Made by a program: the position numbers and the translations under genes. From Spirodela intermedia (Eukaryota; Streptophyta; Magnoliopsida; Alismatales; Araceae), in the NCBI GenBank assembly GCA_902729315.2, contig LR746264.1:3617878-3681877 (forward strand): a stretch of DNA of 64,000 nt, in the 5' to 3' direction. Below are positions 25,701-35,440 of the stretch, piece by piece. Below the pieces are notes generated by a model. The model did no database searches. It saw nothing but the letters and a program-made list of their open reading frames with translations, and had not been told where the DNA came from. The number at the start of each line of letters is the position of its first letter. Position 1 is the first letter of the stretch.

Positions 25701-26630
25701 TACAGCATGATAAGAGCCTCCTAAATCAATGATTCATTCTAAATCTTTACTAACACAAGAAAAAATCTCATCAATAGTAGACAAAATCAAGTAATCACTA
25801 TTTTGAACAGTGGCCAAGGTGTTTTCTTTTAATTCTTTATTATCTACTTTTTTTTCCTTTTTCTTACTCTTCTTGGGCTGCTTGCTCTGATTCTTGAAGT
25901 GTTCTTTTTCACCACAGTTATAACAAGTGATCTTCTTCTTTGATCTTGACTTGCTTTTACTTTTGGAGTAACTTTTATCTCTTGGCTTTGACTACCCTCT
26001 ATTTTCTGTGATGAGTGCTTGTGCTTCACTATGAGAACTGATTGAGTTTTTTCGTCTCAACTCTTCATTAAGTAAGTTGCTTGTTATTTGACTCATGATG
26101 AGAACACCATTTGGTGCAGAATTGATGAGAGAAACCACTAATGTCTCCCAACTATGGGCAACAAACTAAGAAATAACAAAATCTACAACTCATCATTAAG
26201 ACACATCTTTATAGAGGTTAACTGGTTAATAATACTCTACATTTTATTCAAATGCTCAGCAATAAAAAATCCCTCCTTATACTTTAGATTCACAAGTTTA
26301 CTGATTAAGAATATCTTGTTACCTATTGTCTTTCTCTCCTAAAGACTTTCTAACTTCTTCTATAGAGAGTGTATAGAATTCTCAGTAGATACATGGTGAA
26401 AACCACTATCATCAAGCCATTAATTGATGAAGTCAATAGTCTTTTGATTTAGCCTTTTTCAATCATCAATTGATGTCGCCTCCAGTTTTACACTGTCTCG
26501 TTGTAGGGGTCTATATATGTCTTTGTAATACAAGAGATCTTTCATTCTTGATTTCCATAATGTCTAGTTGTTTCCATTCAAGCTAATCATGCGAGAAAGA
26601 TTTCATGTCTTCATAGTCACTAACAAGAAC
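22750..26630 (-). pseudogene. gag-pol: Broken copia gag-pol
   Basis: On the minus strand, gag comes first (about 25800-26630) with a zinc knuckle CYNCGEKEHFKNQS near 25905-25930, whose last Cys is replaced by Ser. A protease-like WIIDLGGSYH follows near 25725, where DSGAS is expected. Integrase remnants span about 24520-25440, with LWHKRLG and a SDNDGEY-like stretch. The RT has the catalytic YVDD at 23665-23676 and an open part at 23530-23763. RNase H spans about 22860-23480, with an STIEVEY block and CDSQS. Many in-frame stops are present throughout. Confidence 0.88.
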
Positions 26631-26636
26631 TACAAC

Positions 26637-26648
26637 TGTGATACCAGT
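26637..26648 (-). other. Primer binding site of the copia element
   Basis: The element strand reads ACTGGTATCACA next to the inner end of the 5' LTR, consistent with an initiator tRNA-Met primer with mismatches. Confidence 0.65.
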
Positions 26649-26850
26649 TGTTAGAAATAAAAGTCTAATATGAACTTAGCGTGGAAACCAGAAGACAAAA
26701 ATAAAATGAGCAACTTCTCTCTTAGTAAATAAAGTAAAAGTACAGAAGATTCCTCTCCAAGACTCATTGAGCTGCCTCGATAAGCGTGCCAACCGCTTCT
26801 CACGTCTCATCTTCTCTCTCTCCCCTCCGTATTAAATGCGGTTCTCCTCC
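26649..26850 (-). repeat. Truncated 5' LTR of the copia element
   Basis: It matches 22096-22677 at both ends of what remains (TGTTAGAAATAAAAG; then ATTAAATGCGGTTCTCCTC). A large middle part and the outer terminus are missing. The join to peroxidase sequence is at about 26850. Confidence 0.88.
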
Positions 26851-27333
26851 TCAGCGGCGTCGATCACCTCGAAGCCGCAAAGGCTCCAATTGGGGCTGGC
26901 GTCCTCGGAGGGATTCCCCGGGGTGGTGTTGAGCACCGAGGCGTCGCAGCCCTGGGAATGAGGTCAGCGGTCAAGCTCTGAAGGCTAAGTCGTTTGAGAC
27001 ACGGATGTAGTGCATGCGGCCCCGGGAGTCGGGTCACATAAATGGAAGAAGAAGATCGAGGGAGGGAGGTGGGGGAGCGAGAGAGAGAGAGAGAGAGAGA
27101 GAGAAGCCCTAGGGTAGAGGGTGCTTACCCTGACGAACCAGTCGTGGAAGTGCATACGGATGAGTCCGGGGCAATGCCCTAGGGTTGCTGGCAAAGGTGG
27201 AGGCAACCGCCTTGCGTACCAGTTTCTCCGCTGACGGGCAACTTTTATCGTAGAACCCAGTTTTCAGGCCATTGCCGATGCACAGCCCCGGAATCACAGC
27301 CGTCAAAACTGCCATCGTTATCCACTTCATCAT
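26851..27333 (-). pseudogene. Peroxidase A, unit-2 copy: exon 1 and start of exon 2
   Basis: Exon 1 (27129-27333) encodes the signal peptide and GFYDKSCPSAEKLV as in peroxidase A of unit 1. Small indels around AACCCTAGGGCATTGCC then shift the frame, and the distal site reads HFHDWFVR, losing a disulphide Cys. The donor GTAAGC and acceptor CAG survive. Exon 2 begins GCDASVL at 26951 and runs only to the VIDAA region, where the copia LTR starts. It belongs with 21548-22095. Confidence 0.92.
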
Positions 27334-27527
27334 GGTATCAAACGGAGAGATAGATACATAGACAGATAGATAGATACAGAGAAAGAGCTAGAGAGAGAGA
27401 CTAGAGGAAGGTTCGTTAATAGAGAGTGATCTGCACCAGCTCCGTTATTTATATTTAGTTTTCTCGGCGTGTTCTAAACACAATCTGATTCAAGCAGCTA
27501 ATCCCCGATCTTTCAGACAGGAGACCA

Positions 27528-27568
<41 letters not shown>

Positions 27569-30062
27569 CTCTCACTCGCCTGCTCTTCTCCTATTAAGAT
27601 GATGCGACGGGCGGTGGTCTCCTCCACCGGTACGCCTGGCATCATCGCCTGTGTATATTATATGCATTTGACATCTAACGTGACAATCTTAACGTAGATA
27701 GAGATAAGAAGGGACCAGGCTGGCTCTTTTCTTTCGTTGGTTTGGCTTCGATATTCAAGCGGGATTGAGAGAAGTTCCAGAGAACCCACGGCAATTACAG
27801 TCCTTACCGAACTGAAGAATATTTTCCATGAACATTATATATCCAACCTTCAAGTGTTGACTTTTTCCCTCTCGAGGTCACAAAAAACAATCCCAGGTCC
27901 GATGGGGCGATTCTCCATGGAAGCCACCGTGCTGATTTCATTGTCTTTAACTACATGCGACAATTTTTTTGAGTTCCCGTCAACATCACAGTTGCATACT
28001 TCATCGTCAATATCGTCCGCAGCACGAAACCTATGAATTTCTCTACGTTAAAATGTAAATGGAATTCGATTTGAATAAATAACCTTTTAATTTGTCCATT
28101 TTTCAAAAGTCAACGTTGGATGTTCCGCTCGTCCTAATAGAATCTTAAGGATTGGTATTTTCCAAAGGATTGGTCTGTTCATACTTGTCGTTCAGATTCA
28201 GTACGGCACGTGTGAACCCATTCATCGATGACTCTCTGTAGAATAGTGACGCGTGAAGGGCACGTCAGGGAAGATTTTCAGCTGGGGTATCCTAATCCGG
28301 TGGCGCATGGTCAAGAAGACGAGGGTCCTACATGACGCAAAGGTCAACGACCGAATGGGACTGGACACCAACAAGCCTTAAATAAAGGCGTGGATCAGGT
28401 TGAGGCCCGTGGTAGTCGAGCTGTCGGCCATGGTAGCGTTCCTCCGGCAGACTCTCCCTCTCTAAATTTTATTACTTGAAGATACAGCGCTTCTCTTTTT
28501 TATGGTCGTAGTATTATTGAAACACTCAAACTTGATTTTTAGCCCCATACATGGACGGATTTAACTTGGAGTTTTTGTTTATCTCTATGATTTGAAGTCC
28601 AACCCGTAGTAAACGTGAATTATGAGAAGATGAGAAGATGACCCATTTCAGCTGAGGTTCTCTAGAACCTAATATACGAAGCATATCGAAGCCGAGAGAT
28701 AGAGAGAGAAAGAGGGGAGGGAAGAGGGACAAGGAGGCCAACAGCTCTCTTCCTCTTGTCCAACAATGGTACAGACGGACTGATGAGGGGGAGAGAGAGA
28801 GAGAGAGGAGGAGGAGATGAGAGAATGAGCCAGGGTTGTAGCCCCCACGGATCACCTCTCTTTCGTGCTGGTAAGAAACAGAGTATCATAATGAGGGTAA
28901 TTTAGTCTCTTTCATTTTTAAATTATATATGCTGGAATTAGTTAGACCAATGACTAAGTAATAATCTCAAAGCTTTTTCGTGTGTAGAACTCCATCTAAG
29001 AAAGATACAAGGCTTATCAATGAATTAGTCACTTTTGGGAAGGTAAACGAAAGTAAGAAACTTCAAAAGCATTCAATAATCATCTTCAATGTAGAAAATA
29101 ATTACGCAGCTGCCTTGTTTGGGGAGGACCGTTCCTTCACACGTATGAGCACACATAAATAAAAATTTGACGCGAAATTTAATAATTCTCACATTTTAAT
29201 CGGGGTATGACTGAAAATCTACAAGATAAAAGAAGATCTTTAAGGTGAAAATTTAGATGGTCATGTTTTAGGATATAATCACAATTAAAGGGAGGGGTCG
29301 CATGTTTCGTAGAACTTTCCACATGTGGATAATTAGGCTCTCATAATTGGTAAGGGGTTAAACTACGTATGATTTCCATAGTCCATGAGGATGTGGTCAC
29401 AAGCAGGTAAGGGGTTCAATGAGATTAACATAATCAATACTTATCTGAATATAGAAACATTGCCATATGTAAATAACAAGCTCAATTAAGCTAACTTATT
29501 AAGTAGTTATTAATTATAACAACATAAGCAAAAAGAAGATAATCAAGCAATTAGAGAAAGATAGCCGACAACATGCGATTATAAAAAGTACCATGAGGTT
29601 AGCGTAGCAGGTCTTGAGACTCGCGTGGTCCATGATATGATCATAAAAATACTAGCATGGGGTAGGTATGGTCAGTACACCATGATAATCGATAATTATA
29701 TGGCACATGTATCTAGATCTCTCTCTCTCTCTCTTGTTTCATTGTGAACTGGCCAGGCTGGACGGACGTCTGAGGCGCGGCCACGCTCCAGTGTATCTGG
29801 ACCAAGATCTTTTTTCCGGCATACGCTCCGTCTCTATGTGTGTGTCGTTTCTCTCTCTCTCTCTCGCTCTCTCCCTCATTGTGAACTGGCCAGGCGGGGC
29901 GGACATTCGAGGGCGGGCTCACCCTCAGTGTATCCGGTCCGTGATTTATTTTTCGGCTTACACTTGGAGGCCACATGGCCCAGACAGGTCATATGTAGAT
30001 TATGCGAAGCAGAGTTTTATTGAGCCAGAGAGGAAAACATGATTTCTAACTAGAGCAAGAGA
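27334..30062. other. Spacer between peroxidases A and B in unit 2
   Basis: It is the counterpart of 8828-11429. It contains a (CT)n run at 27530-27566, GA runs near 28790, the short conserved open stretch at 28980-29160, and a local duplication at 29738-29990 next to peroxidase B. No complete gene was recognised. Confidence 0.6.
29738..29990. repeat. Local tandem duplication downstream of peroxidase B
   Basis: The word CATTGTGAACTGGCCAGGC occurs at about 29740 and 29878. Each is followed by a GGACG/GGACA, CGCTCCAGTGTATC or CCCTCAGTGTATCC and TTTTCCGGC or TTTTTCGGC pattern. The unit-1 counterpart (11245-11360) has it once. Confidence 0.75.
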
Positions 30063-30869
30063 TCATTCGGCAGCCAAGGATGGGGCACTATTAATGACCC
30101 TGCACTGCTGTCTGATCTCTCCCTGCTCGCCCGTTAGCACCTCGATTTCCCCCATCTTCACCGTAGCGCGCGCGAACTTCTCTGCCCACACAGCGGGGTT
30201 CCCGGCGTTTTCGTCCACCGCCGCCTTGAGGGCGTCCACCGTCGTCAGGGCGTGGTCGGAGGTGAACAACCCGAGATTATTCTGAACCCCCACGTAGTAT
30301 TTGTTGTCCAGAACGTCGGCGGTGATCAGATCCATCCTCACCGTGGTAGTATTCGGGGCTGTGGGCGTGCACTTCACTTCCAACAGCTCGGTGTAGGACA
30401 GGCTCAGAGTCGGGTCGACGTTCGGGGAGATCCGGTTGCTGAAGGCCCCGCAGTGGGAGACGCCGATGGAGTGGGCACCAGAGAGGGTGACCATCTCGTC
30501 GGCCGTCAGGTTCTTATCAGCGAAGCGTCGGATGAGTTCAGTGGCGTTGTCGAACGGCCGGGGAAGATCCACCTCCGAGACGTTGGAGACGAAGCCGTCG
30601 CGACGGCCGGCGGGGACCTGGTAGGAGATGTTGCCGGCGAGGGCGGCGCTGTCGCGGGAGGCGAAGGTGAGGATATCGGCACAGGAGACCACTCCGGGGC
30701 ACGCGGCCTCGATGGCCTCCTTAGCGGCGTCGATCACCTCGAGGCCGCGGAGGGTCAAATTGGGGATCGCCTCCTTCTCCGATTGGCTGTCCGGTGTGGA
30801 GTCGAGGAGCACGGAGGCGTCGCATCCCTGCGATTGTTAGGTCACCGGTCACGTTCTGAAGGCTAAGTC

Positions 30870-30910
<41 letters not shown>

Positions 30911-31281
30911 CTAGAAAGAGGGAAAGAGAGCTTGTGAAATCCTTCTAAAGCACACAGACTTCCATTTCTCCCACTCGTCCTTCCCCTGTTTTGCCTTTCC
31001 TCTTGGGGATTTTGCGTAACGAGTGCATAATGTCCACAGGACCGTACATGGATTTTCTCATGAGGGTGGGTGCTCACCCTGACGAAGCAGTCGTGGAAGT
31101 GTGTGCGGATGATGCCAGCGGCGATGCCCGGGTTGTCCGCGAAGGCGGAAGCGACCGCCTGCTGAACCAGGGCCTCCGCAGACGGGCACGTTGTATCGTA
31201 GAACCCAACCTGCAGGTCAGCGCTGGAGCACAGTGCCTGCATCACGGCCATCGCTACTGCCATCGCTACCCACTTCATCAT
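30063..31281 (-). CDS. PRX: Class III (secretory) plant peroxidase B, intact, 322 aa
   Basis: The product is a second haem peroxidase (EC 1.11.1.7) of the cell wall/apoplast class. Exon 1 is 31078-31281 (donor GTGAGC) and exon 2 is 30063-30827 (acceptor CAG), joined in phase 0 so that FVR is followed by GCDASVLL. A signal peptide covers about residues 1-20. RTHFHDCFVR gives distal Arg59 and His63, VSCADIL is near 116, and LSGAHSIG gives proximal His187. The eight cysteines are present. It is four residues shorter than peroxidase A because SPNVDPTL replaces the longer RNGSSQIDPTL-type loop. The intron holds a (GA)n tract at about 30870-30906. It is the only intact B copy. Confidence 0.93.
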
Positions 31282-31360
31282 CGTATCAGAATGTTGAGTT
31301 AGAGAGAGAGAGAGAGTTGGCGGGGGGGGGCTAGGATCCTGAGGTTTCGCGTCCGAAGAG

Positions 31361-31368
31361 GTTAAATA
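31361..31368 (-). promoter_or_regulatory. TATA-like element of peroxidase B
   Basis: TATTTAAC on the minus strand lies 80 bases before the ATG, in the conserved module that also contains CGTCCGAAG (31350) and CCAGCCAAGTCCAG (31384). It is the single-copy version of the module repeated at 12531-12860. Confidence 0.55.
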
Positions 31369-31467
31369 GAGGGGGGGATCCCCCCAGCCAAGTCCAGCCT
31401 AATTGGCGTTGAATTGTCCCCCGCATGCAATAACTAAAAGTTAGAGCGAGAGCGAGCAAGCAAATGA

Positions 31468-31481
<14 letters not shown>

Positions 31482-31522
<41 letters not shown>
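31482..31522. repeat. (GA)n tract upstream of peroxidase B
   Basis: A short GC alternation (31469-31481) is followed by a pure GA run. A CG/GC alternation next to a GA run could adopt non-B forms. Confidence 0.85.
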
Positions 31523-31525
<3 letters not shown>

Positions 31526-32235
31526 TGGGTGCAAGAAGGACGTAGACGTTGAACGAGATTTGACTGGGCTTGGGTTGGGTGGAGTCTTTCTTTCACGGGC
31601 TTGATTTTGATATCGAAACATACCAAAAATAAATCGAGTCAAGGTCAAACGAAACGGCGGTGAATATCGTCTTTATTTAAATGAACAATATTTCTATTTT
31701 ATGTGGACGTCAGGCATTCAACGTGGATGAGTTGACTTTTTCCTCTCATGAGCCTAGAAGAAACACGATGCCGACATTATGGTTTTTATGTGCTAGAGGC
31801 CAAATTCTTATCGATCTCTTCCGCTTTAAAAAACACTTGAATATCTTTGTTTCCGATAAATAATGTTTTACCTTTTACTTGGCCCGCTGACCAGAGTCAA
31901 CGCCGGTGGACTCACGCGATATGACAGGGGAAATAACTATTTTAAGGACGATAATTCCAAACGTATCCCGGTCGCGGTGGACGTGGTCCACGAGTTGTTA
32001 AGACAGTTTAAGGTGCGTATGAATCCACGTGTTGATCGATAGGACACCTCGGAAGAACAGTCGACCGTGTGAAGAGCGTTGGCGAAGATGTTCAGACGGA
32101 TCATATTACTCGCAGCGTTGGGCACGTTATGAAAACGTTGGTCCTACGCGGCTGGGCAAATTAGCTTTGATCAACTATAAGCAAAAAAGCTTTGATCAAA
32201 TCAAACTTGAGCTTGACAGGTCTCTCTGTGTAATT

Positions 32236-32758
32236 TATAGAGAGAGAGAGAGAGAGATAAGGGAAGGAGGGGGAGAAACGGTGAGGGAGAGATAAAGAGA
32301 GAGGGGAAGAGAGACATAAATAGAGAAAGAGAACGAGGAAATGAGGGATAAAAGGACAAAGAGAACAGGGAAGTGAGGGATAAAGAGAAAGAGGAAGAGA
32401 GAGAGATAAAGAGAGAGGGAAAGAGAGAGGGAGAGAGGTAGATAAAGAGAGCGGGGAAGAGAGAGAGATAGATGATAAAGAGAACGGGGAAGAGAGAGAG
32501 AGAGAGAGAGAGAGATAAAGAGAAAGGGGAAGAGAGAGGGAGAGAGATAGATAAAGAGAGCGGGGAAGAGAGAGAGAGATAGATGATAAAGAGAGAGCGG
32601 GGAAGAGAGGGAAAGAGATAAAGAGGGAGCGGGGAAGAGAGGGAAAGAGATAAAGAGGGAGCGGGGAAGGAGAGGGGGGAGAGAGATAACGAGAGAGACA
32701 GAAAGAGAGAGCGGGGGAGAGAGGGAGAGAAATAAAGAGAAAGAGAAAAGGGGGGGGG

Positions 32759-32812
<54 letters not shown>
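32236..32812. repeat. Purine-rich GA minisatellite-like block
   Basis: About 570 bases are almost entirely purine on the plus strand. Within the block, units such as GGGGAAGAGAG, GATAGATGATAAAGAGA and GAGCGGGGAAGAGAG recur at short intervals. It ends in a pure GA run at about 32764-32812. The unit-1 counterpart (13470-13700) is much shorter. Confidence 0.85.
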
Positions 32813-32816
<4 letters not shown>

Positions 32817-33561
32817 AGACGGGAATTAGAGATATTTGCTTATGATTTGAATCCCTGCTTTTTCTCTTGGATCTTGGTTCAATGTTAATGTTTTGAGAAT
32901 CCTCGATATTGACTCCCCCGGATGTGTCTTCTGCTTAGTTGATTGACTCAGTTTTGTAGGTTTAATGTTAATATAAGAGTTGACATTTTGATAAGCATAG
33001 TTACAATACCCATACGAACCCTAATATAGTTATTTAATGTCATATGAGATTAACACATCCTCTATTCAATGGATAGGAAGTCGTGTGGAGTCCTACCTTA
33101 ATTATTAAGCGCTAGTTTGAGACAGAAAGAGAAAGAGACCGACAGACCTGAAGGGAAAGAGGCGGAGAGAGAGACCAGTGAACAGAGAAAGGAGATGGGA
33201 GAGAGAGAGAGAGAGGTATCTTATAGGTATAACTTGGAAAATTATGATGCAAGATAAAGAGCTCTGATCTTTTAAGCTCAAAAATATTATTTTACATCTT
33301 AGAGCCTAGTTCTTAGGCCCAAATAGGAAAAAAATAAGTCGAAGCCTTTGCTGATCTCAATGATTTCAAGATTTACTATTAGTGAAAGTGAAATATAAGA
33401 AGACGTCCTACAACTTGAAACCTTCAGTCATTTAGGAGATACCCTCCAAAAATTGCATAAGAATCCATTGCAAATGGGCTTATGCAGAGTCTATTTTTGA
33501 AGGATATCAAAAATTAGGATGGATCTTTCCTTCTGATGTATAAATCCACGAGAAAGAAAGA

Positions 33562-33598
<37 letters not shown>

Positions 33599-35440
33599 GT
33601 TTATTTGCTATAGAGGTTCGAAGAGCTTGAGGCAAATTAGAGACTGACGTAAATGAATATTAGTCAAATCATATTTGCTATTAAAAATAATCTTTTTTTG
33701 ATGTTGACAAAACAAAAACAAGAGTAATATATATATATATATATAATCTTTGGATTATGTTGTTTGGATAATTATATATTGAGAATATCCCATGTCAACC
33801 TTTGGAAAAATCTCACAAAAGACAAGGACTAAATGCATGAAGATCCATCATTTTTCTTCATTTTGAAGATATCTGGTTAACTTGAGGGTCAACTTATGAG
33901 GGGATAATAAAATGATACCACTAGCACCATACAACAAAATAGCCAAAAAGGCAAACAGCCATAATTGGAGTTGTTTGGCATTAGCATACATGTGGGTACT
34001 TAATTTCCTACTATTTCAGAACTTTCAAAATAGAAAATAGAATCTAGAAAAATACTAATGACAACATTCATCTATCAACCATGCAGATATACTTTCCACA
34101 TCATTTTTAATAATATTCATTGCATAATAGCTTGCTTCATTGCTCTCAAGCTTGCACCTTGAAGGCTCCTAGTTCTAACATTTCAGAAATCTCTAGGCAT
34201 AATATTTGCCAGCGTTTTTCATTTTTTACTCATTCTAGAAGCTTCCCCATGGTAGAAAGGCTACTGCTATAAACAAGTGCTAGGTGAACTTGCGTTGACC
34301 CTAGAGTCATGGACTTCAGCATAAAAGGCTAACTTGTGGGGCAGCCATGTATGTAAACCTATACATAGACACGATCTGACCCATTTTGTGCTAAGTGGGT
34401 GTACTAATTGTAGGCTACTAGAAGCAAGTACTAAGACCTTCATGAGGGTACTGACAAAGTCTGTATGAGGTGGTGCTAATCCACTTAGAAAAAAATTAAG
34501 AGCAACTCATCCTACTTGAACAAGGTGTATAACAAAAGTTATAAGCTAGTAGAAAATTTTGGAAGACCCATTTACCTCCTCCCCCCACTTTGAGTTCCTC
34601 TCATGTCCCACTTGGGACAAACATACTCTTACACAATAGTTTCAGTTATCACCTAGTCAACAACTATGGCTGTTATAGTAGACATTTTGGTGCTCCAGAT
34701 TTATGGCTCAAGTTGGTCTCGTGCATTGCTTAGGCCCAGGTTTAGGCATGCTTTACAAGGCCTACCTACACCCAGCTTGAACATTTAATAAAGCCTGAAA
34801 AATGGCCTTCAAGTCAAACTCCCATCAAGGTTGACTTTTTAAGAAGGGCCTAAATGTCTGGAGCCATTGATGATTTATAAGAGTGAGATGGTCATAGTCA
34901 AGAAACATAGTGTTGAAAATACCACTATTAGAGAGTGGTGGTGTTGACGAATTTATGTGTTAGGTTAACTTCTACTATTAGACCTAGGGCTGCGAATGGG
35001 ATGGGGGCCTGACATCAAAGCATGCATGCACTAAGAGAAAAGAAAGCCCCAAAATAGGTTGAGAAGAAAAAATAGCCTGGGAGGTGGCCAAAACATCGGG
35101 TTGTGTGGATGTGCTGCTTGTAGACCGATAGGATGATGCCTATTTTTCTTCTTATGTGCTTCTCTCTCTCTCTCTCTCTCTATGTATATATATATCTCTC
35201 TCTTTGCATTGGGCTATAGATTGGACATTAGCCAAGGGTCGACAAGCCAATGAACTAGGTCAAATCCCCAAAGCTTCGCCAAGCCCGTTTATGTGCAAGA
35301 AAATGGGCCTCCCCGGTCCAGTCCACCTGCACCTTCACGTCTGTTTGTTAAACCCCTCGATCGTTGTCTCCACTGAAAAGTAGGGAATTTGGACTCCCGC
35401 GCGTCGGGGCAGCCAGAAGGAAGCCGCCGCCGGCGGACCC
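32813..35440. other. Spacer between the GA block and WDR6
   Basis: It is the counterpart of 13730-16052, diverged, with indels. It contains a GT/GA microsatellite at 33564-33598 and a CT/TA tract at 35160-35205 just upstream of the gene. No coding sequence was recognised. The last 190 bases form the probable promoter and leader of the WD40 gene and are almost identical to unit 1. Confidence 0.6.

Larger units (their letters stand above)
22096..26850 (-). mobile_element. Degenerate Ty1/copia retrotransposon inserted in peroxidase A (unit 2)
   Basis: The minus-strand order is gag, protease, integrase, RT, RNase H, as in Ty1/copia. The left LTR is complete (22096-22677). The right LTR (26649-26850) has an internal deletion and has lost its outer end of about 70 bases. 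Peroxidase exon 2 resumes directly at about 26851. Some 40 peroxidase codons are missing at the insertion, so no target-site duplication remains. Internal coding parts carry many stops. Confidence 0.93.
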
